From Elephas maximus indicus (Eukaryota > Chordata > Mammalia > Proboscidea > Elephantidae): a stretch of 64,000 nucleotides of DNA. This document shows positions 11,753 to 24,400 of the stretch, piece after piece. Numbering within the stretch: the first letter of the stretch is position 1; each line of letters opens with the position of its first letter. The position numbers and the translations under genes are program-made. The notes beneath the pieces were generated by a model. It made no database searches. It was not told where the DNA came from and was given only the letters and a program-made list of their open reading frames with translations. Where the stretch lies: positions 54,974,001 to 55,038,000 of the forward strand of contig NC_064834.1 in assembly GCF_024166365.1 (NCBI RefSeq), written 5' to 3'.

Positions 11753-12166
11753 TATAATTCATTCTGCATCTGAACAAAAACAGACTGCTAATCAGGTGAC
11801 AAGGAACGATGTTTAATCCACTTGCTTAGAAGCACCTACTGTTATGTAGCACTTTAAAATTGCATTTGCGTATAAGGTGCGCCTGTGATAATACATTTAA
11901 AGCTTAGAGCAGTGACTGGTGCCAGGTAAGTAAGTGCTAAATAGATGGTGGTATGATGATGAGGAGGATGGCTGGTTATTAACTATTGAAGCAAATCCTC
12001 CCATGTCTTCTCTTCAGCTTAACATATGTACTTTAATTTTGCGTAAGTACTCGTATCCTAAGTCACTCCTCTCTAAGGCTGGGCCAGGGACCTTAGCCCC
12101 TCCAGGTTCTACCTGGATTCCTGAATTCTCTGGGGGCTCTGAACAGACGGCAACATCAATAGAAAT

Positions 12167-15100
12167 GTTGTTGTTAGCTGCCGTTAAGTTGGCTCCCAAC
12201 TCACAGCCACCCCGTGCACAACGGAATGAAATGCTGCCTGGTCCTGCATCATCCCCATAATCGGTTGTAGACCAGACCCTTGTGATCCATAGGGTTTTCA
12301 TTGGCTGATTTTAAAAAATTTTTATTGTGTTTTAAGTGAGAGTTTACAAATCAAGTCAGTTTTTCATACAAAAATTTATATACACTTTGCTATGTACTCG
12401 TAGTTGCTTTCCCCCTAAGGAGACAGCATACTCCTTCTCTCTACCCTGTATTCCCGTGTCCTTTTGGCCAGCTTCTTTCCCCCTCTGCCTTCTCATCTCC
12501 CCTCCAGACAGGAGCTGCCCATGTAGTCTCATGGGTCTACGTGAGCCAAGAACCTCACTCCTCACCAGTATCATTTTCTATCTTATAGTCCAGTCCAATC
12601 CCTGTCTGAAGAGTTGTCTTTGGGAATGGTTCCAGCGTTGGGCTAAGAGACGGTCTGGGGACCATGACCTCTGGGGTCCTTCTAGTCTCAGTCAGACCAT
12701 TAAGCCTGCTCTTTTTACGAGAATTTGAGGTCTGCATCCCACTGCTCTCCTGCTCCATCCGGGATTCTCTGTTGTGTTTCCTGTCAGGGCAGTCATCGGT
12801 TGTAGCCAGGCACCATCTAGTTCTTCTGGTCTCAGGCTGCTGAAGCCTGTGGTTTATGTGTCCCTTTCTGTCTCTTGGGCTCATAATTACCTTGTGTCTT
12901 TGCTGTTCTTCATTCTCCTTTGCTCCAGGTTGGCTGAGACCAATTGATGCATCTTAGATGGCTGCTTGCTAGTATTTAAGACCGCAGATGCCTCTCACCA
13001 GAGTGTAATGCAGACCATTTTCTTAATACATTTTGTTATGCCAATTGACTTAGATGTCCCCTGAAACCATGGTCCCCAAACCCCTGCCCTTGCTACTCTG
13101 GCCTTCAAAACATTTGGTTTATTCAGGAAATTTCTTTGCTTTTGGTTTAGTCCAGTTGTGCTGACCTCTTCTGTATTGTGTGTTGTCTTTCCCTTCTCCT
13201 AAAATAGTTCTTGTCTACTAGCTAGTGAATACTTCTCTCCCTCCCTCCCTTCCCACTCTCGTAACCATTAAAGAATATTATCTTCTCTGTTTAAACTATT
13301 TCTTCAGTTCTTATAATAGTGGTTTCATACAATATTTGTCCTTTTGCAACTGACTAATTTCACTCAGCATAATGCCTTCCAGATTCCTCCATGTTATGAA
13401 ATGTCTCACGGATTCATCATTGTTCTTTATCGATGCATAGTATTCCATTGTGTGCATATACCATAATTTATTTATCCATTCATCCATTGATGGGCACCTT
13501 GGTTGTTTCCATCTTTTTGCTGTTGTAAACAGTGCTGCAATGAACATGGGTGTGTGTACATCTGTTTGTGTAAAGGCTCTTATTTCTCTAGGATATATTC
13601 CAAAGAGTGGGATTGCTGGGTCATATGGTAGTTCTATTTCTAGCTTTTTAAGGAAGCGCCATATCAATTTCCAAAGTGGTTGTACCATTTTACATTCCCA
13701 CCAGCAGTGTATAAGTGTTCCAGTCTCTCCACAACCTCTCCAACATTTATTATTTTATGTTTTTTGGATTAATGTCAGTCTAGTTGGAGTGAGATGGAAT
13801 CTCATTGTAGTTTTGATTTGTATTTCTCTAATGGGTAATGATTGTGAACATTTCCTCATGTATTTGTTAGCAACCTGAATGTCTTCGTTAGTGAAGTGTC
13901 TGTTTGTACCTTTTGCCCATTTCTTAATTGGGTTATCTTTTTGTTGCTGAGTTTTTGCAGTATCACGTAGATTTTAGAGATCAGACGCTGATCAGAAATG
14001 TCATAGCTAAAACTTTTTTCCCAGTCTGCAGGTAATCTTTTTACTCTTTTGGTGAAGTCTTTGGATGAGCATACGTATTTGATTTTTAGGAGCTCCCAGT
14101 TATCTAGTTTCTTTTCTGGTGTTTGTGCATTGTTAGTAATCTTTTATATACTGTTTATGCCATGTATTAGGGCTCCTAACGTTGTCCCTATTTTTTCTTC
14201 CATGATCTTTGTCATTTTAGATTTTATACTTAGCTCTTTGATCCACTTTGAGTTAGTTTTTGTGCATGAGTAGGTATGGGTCTTGTTTCATTTTTTTGCA
14301 GATGGATATCCAGTTATGCCAGCACCATTTGTTAAAGAGACTGTCTTTTCCCTATTTAACTGACTTTGGGCCTTTGTCAAATATCGGCTGCTCATATGTG
14401 GATGGATTTATGTCTGGATTCTCAATTCTGTTCCCTTGGTCTATGTATCTGTTGTTGTGCTAGTACCAGGCCATTTTGACTACTGTGGCAGTATAATAGG
14501 TTCTAAAATCAGGTAGAATGAGGCCTCCCGCTTTGTTCTTCTTTTTCAGTAATAATTTACTTATTCGGGGCCTCTTTCCCTTCCATATAAAGTTGGTAAT
14601 TTGTTTCTTGATCTCATTAAAACATGTCTTTGGAATTTGGATCAAAAGTGTGTTGTATCTATAGATCGCTTTTGGTAGAATAGATATTTTTACAATGTTA
14701 AGTCTTCCTATCCATGAGCAAGATATGTTATTCCGCTTACGTAGGTCTCTTTTGGTTTCTTGCAGCAGTGTCTTGTAGTTTTCTTTATAAGGTCTTTTAC
14801 GTCCCTGGTTAGGTTTATTCTTAAGTATTTTATCTTCTTGGGGGCTACTATAAATAGTATTGATTTGGTGATTTCCTCTTAGATGTTCTCTTTGTTGGTG
14901 TAGATGAATCCAGCTGATTTTTGTATGTTTATCTTGTATTCTGATGCTCTGCTGAACTCTTCTATTAGTTTCAGTAGTTTTCTTGAGGATTCTTTAGGGC
15001 TTTCTGTGTCATCTGCAAATAGAGGTACTTTTCCTTTTTCCTTACCAATCTGGAGGCCCTTTATTTCTTTATCTAGCCTGATTGCTCTGGCTAGGACCTG

Positions 15101-15409
15101 CAGCACAATGTTGAATAAGTGTGGTGATAAAGGACACCCTTGTCTGGTTCCCGTTCTCAAGGGGAATGCTTTCAAACTCTCCCCATCTAGGATGATGTTG
15201 GCTTTTGGCTTTGTGTAAATGCTCATTGGCTGATTTTTTAATTAGATTGCCAGGCCTTTCTTCTTAGTCTGTCTTAGTCTGGAAGCTCCAGTGAAACCTG
15301 TTAAGCATCACAGTAACACACAAGCCTCCACTGACGGATGGGCAGTGGCTGCGCATGAGGTGCATTGGCTGGGAACCGAGCCTGGATCCCCCACATGGAA
15401 AGTGAGAAT
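12167..15409 (-). mobile_element. tRNA-Gly-type SINE interrupted by an L1
   Basis: Left piece 12167-12312 (tail to body) and right piece 15238-15409 (body to head) join into one minus-oriented SINE. The outer target-site duplication TCAATAGAAAT lies at 12156-12166 and 15410-15420. The head is truncated about 20 bases before its start. The L1 between the pieces has its own duplication. Confidence 0.85.
12313..15222 (-). mobile_element. 5'-truncated L1 with partial reverse transcriptase
   Basis: Flanked by TCATTGGCTGATTTT at 12298-12312 and 15223-15237. Minus-strand reading gives RT motifs [20 protein letters not shown] and FADD near 14990-15150, an FIWKGKRPRI segment near 14570 and the ORF2 C-terminal signature SMDEWINKLWYMHTMEYY near 13480. 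The last about 1 kb on the left is 3'UTR. Truncated within the RT domain with internal stops; no ORF1. Inserted into the SINE, so younger than it. Confidence 0.9.
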
Positions 15410-15420
15410 TCAATAGAAAT

Positions 15421-16524
15421 ACCTATTATTTTATGAGCTAAGCACTGTGGCTTACAGACATTGTTATTCAGTCCTCACAAGCATGCTATCTCCCTGTGAG
15501 AGAAGAGGTAGTTTGCCCAGTCACACGGGAGTAGAGCCTGCCTGTCTGATGTTAAGGCTAAACTCCCAACCTCCACCTGGGTGGGGTGGGCACATCCATC
15601 CACCCTTCCTGGCAGGTGACACAGATCTTATCACAGGCAAATGTTTGCTTACAGTTGGGGGCTCTGTGGGTGTGGGCTGCGTCTGGCACACTCTGTCCTG
15701 GGAAAAGAAACCTGGTTTCTTCTTCTTTCCTTTCTGCTCAGCATGGACCGTGACCCCTCTGTCCAGTGCAGGCAGGGCAGGCTGGCCCTCCAGCCCAAGC
15801 CTAGGGGCGTGAGTAGGTGCGTCTTTGTCTCCTGAGGTTCTGAGAAAGGGCCGTTGGCAGTGGGCGCAGGGCCTGGGAGGGGCACCCAGCTCCAGGCTTT
15901 TTTCTCAGATTCCCCTTCAGTCTCCACCCCTGCCTCTGCACCTGTTGTGTTCCCATCATCCTGGGCGGCTGGCAGCTGTCACTGCTGGGGCACCTATCCC
16001 AGTCCCAGAGGACACCCTATGGGCTCCTTGGCTCCAGTTTTTCTGCAGCATGCAGCTCACACTCTCTCTCTTTGTTTTTGTCATCTCCATCCACATCTCC
16101 CTCTCTTCCAGAAGATAGGCAGCAGCCTCCACTCTTGTCCTGGTTCTGGGCATGAGAGGAAGCCTTGGGGTAGGGTTTCCTGCTCCCCATTCTCCAGCCC
16201 CAGGGTTAAAAGCCTGCTTAATAGGTTAGGGAGCATGGCTCTGGCCTTAAGCCCCAAATGCCAGGTGACTCATCAGCTCGATCAAATTATCCCTTGTTCT
16301 TGATTTGAAAAACACAATAGCAACCAGGAGCTGTGTCCCAGCTCCTCCCCAGCAGGGCCCTGTTCCCTCCCTGACCTCTCTTTTTGGGCCTGTCCAGATG
16401 CTAGCCTTTCCCTACCCCAATAAAAGAAGTTATCCATTCTTCCTTATCCAGTTTGACCTTCTCCGCCTCCTGATGTCCTGACCTATATGTCATATTAAAC
16501 ATAGCACTAAAAAAAACTAGAAGA
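15421..16524. other. No recognised gene or young repeat
   Basis: Mixed unique sequence with a short old L2-like patch near 15425-15545. Open frames at 15447-16303 overlap in several frames and lack protein similarity. Confidence 0.4.
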
Positions 16525-16625
16525 CATTAAACCTGGGTTCAAGTCCACTGTGTGACCTTGGGAAAGTTTCTGCAACTTACTAGACTTCCTTTGCTACATC
16601 TGTAAAATGAACACGATACTTCTTT
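16525..16625 (+). repeat. MIR fragment
   Basis: ACCTGGGTTCAAGTCCACTG, TGTGACCTTGGGAAAGTTTC and CATCTGTAAAATGAACACGA. Confidence 0.65.
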
Positions 16626-17439
16626 GCTTGCCTGAAGATAGAGACTGGTCCTCATGAGAGATCTTGGAGTCTGTGATTCTGATGGTTTCCACTGGCCAGT
16701 GGATTTGTTCCATGTTATTTACTGCAGTTTCTGGGCCTGCCTTAGACTTTAAATTCTGAGAGGGCAGGTTTCAGCCTTGGAATGAGGGTGTCCTGGGGTT
16801 GGTCCTTGAGGGGCATGGATGACAAAGAACTTGGTGAGGAAAGGGTTGAGCTAGGTAGCCCAGCATAGAAACCAAGATGGCACCAAACAGGGAAGAGGAG
16901 CCAGTAGAAAGGGGTCAGGAGATGGGGAAATGTCAGGGAGAAGAGGGAGACTGTGATGGGGAGGGTCTTGGGAGCTGGATACGCTCAGAGAGCCAAGGAG
17001 ACAAAGTTCCCCAGATGAGGCCAGAGGGAAATACAGCCAGGAGTTAGCCAGGCAGGGAGAAGGTTTCTGCCTGAAGTCTGACAGGGATTCTTTCAGTCCA
17101 GGGAACTCCTCAAAGGCACATCCAGCCCTGTTTTTTCCCTGTCGATTTTGAGGTATTACAGCCTCCACCTAGAGGCTCTGGTTTCTCCAAGATTTGCAGG
17201 ATAGGATCTCTAGCTCTGGTCTTGGTCACCTGTGGGTGGACAGGAAGTCCAGCTTATGCCTGTTCATAGTCTCCCCTGCCTCCATTTAAGCTCCATCTCA
17301 GGGATGCTACCCTCGTTCCACTGGAAAATAACTAGACTTTGCCTCCACATAAAACCCAATTCCTTAAGGATAAGGCTCATCCTCACTTGTCTTCTGTTCT
17401 TCAAACAAAAGAATCTGCTGTCCTTTGAACTTTTCTGGA

Positions 17440-17665
17440 TAGAGCATGAGTTTCGATATCAGGCAGGCCTGGGTTCGAACCCTAGCTCGATTCTTCCCTT
17501 CCGTATAACCTTGGGCAGATAACAAACCTCTGAGCCTCTGTTTTATAGACTACAAAATAGTGATGATCATAACTCCTAAAGGCATATTGTGAGGATTCGG
17601 TGAGACTACGCATGTGAGATGCTTAGCACAGTGCCTGGCTCATGGAAAGTATTAAATAAATGGAC
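17440..17665 (+). repeat. MIR, nearly full length
   Basis: GGCAGGCCTGGGTTCGAACC, CCTTGGGCAGATAACAAACC, TTGTGAGGATTCGGTGAGAC and CAGTGCCTGGCTCATGGAAA in MIR order. Confidence 0.8.
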
Positions 17666-18884
17666 CCCTTCTGTAGCTTTTCTTATAGAGTTTCTATTCC
17701 CCTTTCATATCCTTTCCAAAGTATGGCACAGAAAGGGACACTAAGATGATTTAGCCAAAAGAACCTAATTCCTTGATCCCAGAGGGCTTCCGCGGGGACC
17801 TGGAATTGCCTTGTCCATCTCCCCATTACACCATTGGCTTCTGAAGGGTAGGCATTGGGTCTTGTGTACCACTTATAGCTCTGATGCCTGGGCCATAGTT
17901 GGCATTCATTGAATGCTTGATGAATGAATGAATGATGTAGTTCAGTGGTTTTCTAACCCCTTTTAGTGACAGAATCCTTTTGCCAAATGAAATTTTATGT
18001 GATGCCCAATGAATAAAACAGAGAAGGATTGCGACTCAGGCTGCCATCTCGTGAGGCTGCCTCCTCTGTAGGGGTGCCAGACAAGGCTCTGGGGAAGGTC
18101 GGGGAGGGAAGCCTTAGCTACAGGACATTGCCACTTCCTATTTAAATATGGGAAGGGAGTGTGGGAAAGAGCTGGAAAACCCCCTCAGACAGTGGTGCTG
18201 TGAAGGCTCAGGGGTTGGCCCAGGCTCCCCCCCACTTCTCCACTCCATTTTCACAGACCCAGGCTCAAGTGGCCAGAGAGAGGCCTCCAGGTCACTGAGC
18301 CCTACCCTGCCCCCATCCCTGCTTGGTTACTTCCTCACAGTCCTGTCTGTGGATATTTTCTGGGTGCCGGCTCTGTGGGGCATGGTGCTGGGCCTGAGGA
18401 GTGCAGAGCCCAGGCAGAAACAGGCCAACCCTGCTGGATGCCACCTCATTCTCCCCAGGCGCCTCTTGCCTTCCCCAGTGCATTCTCCGTACCAGATGGC
18501 GGAGTGATCTTTCTGAAATGCAGGTCTGGACTTGTTGCCTCCCTGCAGAAATCTGTTGAGGGTTCCCTATAGCTCTCAGAAAAAGACCTGATTCTTCAAC
18601 CTACCCTTCAAGACCCACCTGGTGTGTCCCCAGACCACCTTGGCTTGTCAGGCTCCTCCTTGCTCTCTCTGCTCCAGTCATGCCAGCCTTGCTTCTCTTG
18701 CTTTTCCAGCCACAGGGCCTTTGTACATGCTGTCCTCATGGTCTGGAGCACCCTTCCCCTAACCTACCTCCTCAACACATGGACATGCCTACTTATCCTT
18801 CTGATCTTGCCTTCACCATTGCTCTTCAAGGAAGCCTGCCCTGAGCCCTGAGCACCTTGCTCCTTTCTTTCAAAATACTTTTCT

Positions 18885-19055
18885 AGGATTGTCATCATAT
18901 GTTCCTTAGTGAGAATACTAAATAAGCATTTGCTTCCCTCTAGACTATAAGCCCATGAGAGCCAGGGCCTGCCTATTGTTGATCACCATTGCATCCCCAG
19001 GGCATAGCTTGGTGTCTGGTACAGTGTAGGTGCTCGGTAAATGTTGGTTGATTTG
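18885..19055 (+). repeat. LINE2 3'-end fragment
   Basis: TCTAGACTATAAGCCCATGA, GAGAGCCAGGGCCTGCC and GTAGGTGCTCGGTAAATGTT. Confidence 0.6.
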
Positions 19056-20214
19056 AATTGTTGAGATACACCCAGGAAAAGCCGGGGCAAGCACAGAAGG
19101 CCACAGCTAGGCCATGGCTATCTCTGTAGGGTAGAGTAAGACAAGAGTTGGGAGAGGCATAGCTCAGGAGCTCAGAGGAGAGACAAGCTCCAAGAAGGGG
19201 GGCCTACTCTGTACCTGGGGTACCATGAGGCTTCCCAGAAGAGGTGGTCCCAGTGCCAGCTGGATTGAAAGGGGACATTTCAAGTAGGGAGAAGACAGGA
19301 GCCAAGGTGGGAAGGAGGCTGGCGTGGGGATGCTGGGTCATGAGAAGACCACGATGGCCACGTGTGGATGTGTGAGTGGGGAAGGGCCCAGCCATGTGCA
19401 ACAAAAGGCACTCAGGGTGAAAGGGTGAACCTGCTGCTGCAGGAACAGTCCCCAGAGCAGCCTCTTTTTGCCTGTTTCTTTATCTGTAAAATGGGCATTA
19501 TAATACAACTTATCTCTTAGGGTTGAACAAGTTAATATATGTAATGTGTTTGGAACAGTGTCTGGCACACAGTAAGACCTTGTAATTGTTTGCTGTTACT
19601 ATGATGTTTAGCCTACAAAAGGAGTTTGAGTTATTTCCTCTTGGTCAGACTGACTTGGCCTCCCCCCAGGTGAGCCAGGTGTGTATGCCAGGGAGTGTGT
19701 CTGTGTGTGTAGAGGGGACTGTGCACAGTCACGTGTACAGGTGCCTTAGGAAGGGGGCTGCCTTGTGTGAAACTGGGTGTCGCAGCTTCACAGGCACACT
19801 TCTGGGAGGAGGATTAGCACGCTGGGCTTGTGGCTGTCCCACCAAGGGCTGCCCAGCGCTCTGGCTGATGAAGCCAGTCAGGCCCTAGTGTCCCTCCCCT
19901 TCTCCACACCACACCTCTTCCCCAGGCCCATGCAGGGGTGGTAGCTGCTGGGGGCTCAGAGCCTAGCACAGCCCGTCACAGCTCCCCAGGCCAGGCCTCT
20001 GAGCTCCATCTGATAGGCTGTAGCCCCCTCCTTTCCCATGCTTCTTCCCCACCCCTACGATTCTGCTCTCCTGCCCACCCACTGGTCTTCCCTCCCCACC
20101 CAGACCTTTCCCTGGGAACCCAGCTCTCTGGCACTGAGGACAGGGCCTGGGGACAGGGCTAGGGCCTGGGAGGAGAGAGCTGTCCTGTCATATTGGGAGA
20201 GGTCCCTGTCCTGA

Positions 20215-20405
20215 GGAGAGCCTGCAACTGACCTCCTGGCTCTGCCCCTGACCTGCTGCGTAACCTCCGGCAAGTTCCTTAGCCTCTCTGGGCCTCCACT
20301 TTCTTTTCTGTAAAAGGGGTATAATAGTAGTCCTCCCACGTAGGATATAAACCAGGTGGTGCAGGCACAGTGCCTGGTACACAGGGAGTGCTCAGTGCAT
20401 GGTGG
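20215..20405 (+). repeat. MIR
   Basis: CTCTGCCCCTGACCTGCTGC, CGGCAAGTTCCTTAGCCTC, TTTTCTGTAAAAGGGGTATA and AGTGCCTGGTACACAGG. Confidence 0.65.
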
Positions 20406-20609
20406 CTGCTCTTTTGAGGATAATTTGGGTGCCCAGCGGCCCACCTAGTGCTAGAGAGGACAGTCCACATGTGTCTGGTGTGTGGCAGGTGGCTGAGTGT
20501 GCCTGTGTTTGCGTGTGACATGGGGTAGTTGAAGAGTGTGGGTCTCTATATATTGGGGGGTGTGTGTATGCATGTGTATGAATGAAGGGACAGTTTGGTG
20601 TGGGGACAA

Positions 20610-20975
20610 ATGTGTGGATTCCTGTGCCAGACTGTGTAGATTTCAATCCCAGCCCTACTACTTTCTAGGTAGGCAACTTCTCTTTGTCTCAGTTTTCTCA
20701 TCTGTAAGATTTTAATAATAATGGCACCTATTGATAGTAACAATAGTGCCGCCCTCGTTATTCAGCCTGAGGACAGACGGAGTTAATACATGCAAAGCAC
20801 TTGGAAAGGTGCCTGGAAGAAGGTAGAAACGGTGTTAGCGTTTTGTTAGCTCCACTACCTGGATTGTACACCCTTTGAGGGCAGAGCCAGGGTCTGTTGT
20901 GCTCACCAGACATCCTCCCGCCTAGCCCAGGGTCTGTGTGTAGTAGCTGCATAAAGCCGTGTGAGGAATGAATAT
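20610..20975 (+). repeat. MIR followed by L2-type tail
   Basis: 20610-20840: ATTTCAATCCCAGCCCTACT, TCAGTTTTCTCATCTGTAAG. 20865-20975: TGTACACCCTTTGAGGGCAG and AGTAGCTGCATAAAG resemble an L2 3' end. Both diverged. Confidence 0.5.
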
Positions 20976-21179
20976 GTGTGTAGGCCTGGGTGATTGGTGA
21001 GGCAGATACACGCCTATGCCCCTCCATCCATGTTTGCCTGTGTTGGGGATGAGGTGTGTGATGGGCAAAGCGTGCAGCCTGTCTGTGTGTCTGTATGTGT
21101 CTGCTGGGACTGGGGCATCTCCAGCGCTTTCTGGAGCCGGCTATTTCAGGAAGCCTCCAGTCTCCTCCTCCTTATGTAA

Positions 21180-21455
21180 ATAAACATGACAGATCCCATC
21201 GCCTGTACCAGTGCGGGAGGCGGGGGAGGCTTCGGGAGTGGGTGGGAGCTAGGAGGCAGCAGGGAGCGGGCCAGAGGGGTGTGTGCGTGTGTGGGGCCAC
21301 CTCACGGGTGGGAGCGCTTGGGGGCGCGGGAGGGGCTGCGGCTTGGCCCTGCCATGCCGGCCGCTGGGGGAGGAGGAGGGGAGCTGGCAGCCAGGGCAGC
21401 TCGGTGACGAGGCTGGCCAGCCAAACGGAGGTGGCTGCGCTGCCCGCTGCCCACG
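21180..21455 (+). promoter_or_regulatory. NEURL1: GC-rich promoter-like region and 5'UTR of the short NEURL1 isoform
   Basis: G/C-rich, CpG-containing stretch directly upstream of the exon 1 ATG, in contrast to the CpG-poor DNA around it. An A/T-rich TAAATAAA-like motif near 21176 could act as a weak TATA element. The transcription start is not determined; no splice acceptor was recognised, so a first exon with its own promoter is the simplest reading. Confidence 0.55.
21354..21407 (+). other. Upstream ORF in the exon 1 leader (17 codons)
   Basis: ATG with G at -3, then MPAAGGGGGELAARAAR and TGA at 21405-21407, ending 48 nt before the NEURL1 ATG. It would be in the 5'UTR if transcription starts upstream of 21354. 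Such an uORF could lower translation of the short isoform; peptide function is not implied. Confidence 0.4.
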
Positions 21456-21489
21456 ATGGGGGGACAGATCACCCGGAGTACCGTCCAAG
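21456..21489 (+). CDS. NEURL1: NEURL1 coding exon 1 (alternative short N-terminus)
   Basis: Encodes 11 residues, [11 protein letters not shown], plus the first base of codon 12, then a strong donor (AAG|GTAAGG). The ATG has A at -3 and G at +4, a strong Kozak context. The same short N-terminus (MGGQITR...) is known for an alternative NEURL1/Neurl1a isoform. Met-Gly followed by Thr at position 6 and Arg at 7 fits an N-myristoylation signal; the long isoform (MGNNFSS...) is known to be myristoylated. The exon lies in GC-rich DNA, consistent with its own promoter. Confidence 0.9.
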
Positions 21490-24400
21490 GTAAGGCCTCA
21501 GCTGATGCTTGGGGGTCCACCCACCCCCAGCCCGGGGACCATTTGGGGAGGCTGGAGTGGAGGGGTGCTGGGGTGGAGGGCATGCTCATCCCCTCCACCT
21601 CCTCAGTCTTTGATGGGCTCCGGGCAGCGGGCACTGGAGTGGGGGACAACAAGGGGAAGCTGGGGAGAGGAGAAAGGGGGGCTGTCTCTGACAGCCGTGG
21701 GAGGTCAGGCAGCTGAGTCTCCCCAAGAAGGCTCCTTGTCTTCGTACCTCCCTGGGGTGCTGACAAGCCCCCAAGTGGGATGTGAGGTCCTGGGTGTTTG
21801 TATTCCCTCTCCCCTGCTGAGGCCAAACACTTAGACAGCAGGGGGACCTGTTTGTGGGGCCTGGGATGTGGGCCGTGGAGGTCAGAGCCGTGTTCCGTGA
21901 TGAAGCCTCGGAGAGATGTGCAGGCACACGCGTGTGTGCATGTGCGTGCTTGCATGTCTGTTGTGAATGTGCATCGGAGGTGTCTGTGGGTGTGTACCTG
22001 TGCCAGTTTGTGCATACCACATGAGTGTGGAAGTCACAGCCCCTGCATTGTCTGACTTCAGTTCTCAAAGCATGTGCTCTGCCTGGGAGGCCAAAAACTT
22101 CCCACACTTGGGGTTCATGTCCACAGTCAGACAGACCGACAGCAGGCAGGTGGAGGAGCAGAAGGGAGGCACACTGGTTGGCTGCGCATTTGTAGGGCGC
22201 CTGCTTGTCCCAGCTCCTGCCCCCTTCCCACCCCGGCTCTAGTGCTGTGGTCTTGTTTGCTTTCCTTCTTGTGGGGAGGGGGGCGTTATCCTGGAGGAGA
22301 GGAGGGAGGGTCTGAGCTTGGAGAGCAGCAGCACAGGGAGGGGGTGTGTGCCCGTGGGGTTCCCTTGAGGCCCCTGCTGTTCATAGGCCTGTTCAGCTGT
22401 AGCTGGGCCCCACCCTGCACACATGTGGCATGTTTTGGGGGCAACACGGCCGATGTTGTGGTACCAGACCCAGAAGCGGGGAGCCTTCCTGGGGACTTGT
22501 TTTGTCAACACTGGGCCCCAGGAACTGGGTTCCTTTATAAACTGGCTGGTGCCAGACAGCATGGGCTGACCTTGGGGAGTCCCTGCCACACTCCCCCAAG
22601 TCCCCTCCTCTCCCCTTGGGCTGGGTATTAGGAGATGGGGCAGTGTCCATCTGCTGAGTCTACTGGGCAGAGAAACCTTGGAGAGGCCGGGAAGGAAGGA
22701 GGGTGGTGGAAGAGTGGGTGGGAAGCTGTGGCCAGGACTGGTGGGCAGGTGGCTTCTCCCTTTCTAGGTTCTGGACTTTGGGAGAGTAATTTCTAATTAA
22801 AAACAAAAACAAAAAAAGGCAGAGAAGGAGACATGGGAAAAGCAAACCATTGGCTCTCTTAAAAGGAAATGAATTTCGTCCTGGGCCTGGAGGGCTAAGT
22901 GACAGATGGAAGGCCCTGGAAGACACATAATCCGGAGCCAGGCCAGGGGCAGTGCCAGTGGCATGGGCCTTGGCCTGAGACTCGAGCTGTGGTGACCTGA
23001 GCCTGGCCCTGCTTGTCTGTGGGGTGGGAACTCTTCTCAGGGCTCCTTGGCCCCAGCGAGCCCTGTTGGCAGAGGGTCTGGAACAGATTGGCATTTTCCG
23101 CTGGAGTCAGACTTGGACAAGTGGGTGGCCTGGGAAGAACAGAGAGGCCCTCAAAGTGGACTCAGGACACAGCACACTGCCCACTGGCTGCCTTGGAGCA
23201 TAGGTTTTGTAGGGGATGAAGACCCTGAGACCAATGGCATATGGCCGTCAAGGGCTCACGGTCTGGAGTAGACAGACATGTGTTCAGGCCCTGGCTCTGC
23301 CACTTTCTTTGTTGTGTGGTGAGAGCGGGTATCTTCCTGAGCCTCAGTTTTCTCATCTGACAGTGGGGCAAATAATAGTACCTTCATCATAGGACTGTTG
23401 TGAGGATGAAATGAGACAATATGTGTAGAACGGTTCACATGGGAAAATCAAGAAGGCCTAGAAAGGCATTCCAAGGCTGGGGTCCTCTCCCCTCCCTCTT
23501 CCCCTGGGGGACAGGAGGATAGCTTGGGGTGGACTGAGAACTCTAGGAATTTGTCCTCCAGGCTGGGTAGCTGTTGGTGAATAATCAAAGTGCTATCTCC
23601 CTTGGCCTCCATGCCCTGCAAGATCACCCTCCTCAGACGAGCCTCTGTTAAGCTGGCCTTGGGCTCTGCCTCAACAGGCCATGAACAGGAAGAGGGAATC
23701 GAGGGTTCTGGAGAGGTGGTCCCCTATGCCCATGTAGCCCCATAGCCTGAACCCTTGCATGCATGTAAGTCCTCACATGAACGAACACACCCACATCCTC
23801 ACATACTTGTGCCTGTGTGGTCAGTGCACACTGGCTGTTCTGGTTTCCTCCTTGTGGGTGGTGAATGGGGGGAGTGGGGGTGCAGAGGTTTTGTGCCTTC
23901 CTAGGGGCCTCGGGGTCTTCAGATTGCTGAGTTAAAGTAAGAGGCAAGGGGAGTGTAGTGGTGGCTGACCCAGGACCCTGTGTGGGTTTATCTAGTGTGT
24001 GTTTGTGTGCATGTTTTGGCTATGTTTACATGGTGTAATGGTCGTGTGCCTGTGAGTCGGCCGTCTCTGTTTGTGTACCTGTGTGGTTGCATATCTATGT
24101 GTGTTGTTGTGTCTGTTTCCATGTGTGAACACCCACATTTGAGGCCCTCCATGCTTGACATGTCCTTGTTACTTTGTAGATGTCTGTGTTTCTGTGTCAG
24201 TGTGCACGCCTGTGTTGTGTGTGTGTGGTGGAGCTGGTGGTGAGGAGCTGGGCTCCTCTGGGACCAGCCTGGCAGGAAACCGATGGCAGAAATTAATTCC
24301 CATTTGGAAAATGGTTTCAGCAGTTACATGCTTGATCTCTTTCATCCGGCAGATTTCCAGAGCTGTTCCCAGTCTTTGGGGCAGGATGGCGGAGGGCGGG

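Noticed and set aside
13311-15226. Reverse-transcriptase-like frames that could suggest a retroelement gene or retron
   Set aside because: They are parts of a 5'-truncated, stop-containing mammalian L1 with its own target-site duplication.
21302-22631. Long overlapping open frames on both strands after exon 1
   Set aside because: GC-rich intron edge; no similarity, and the donor at 21490 explains the gene structure.
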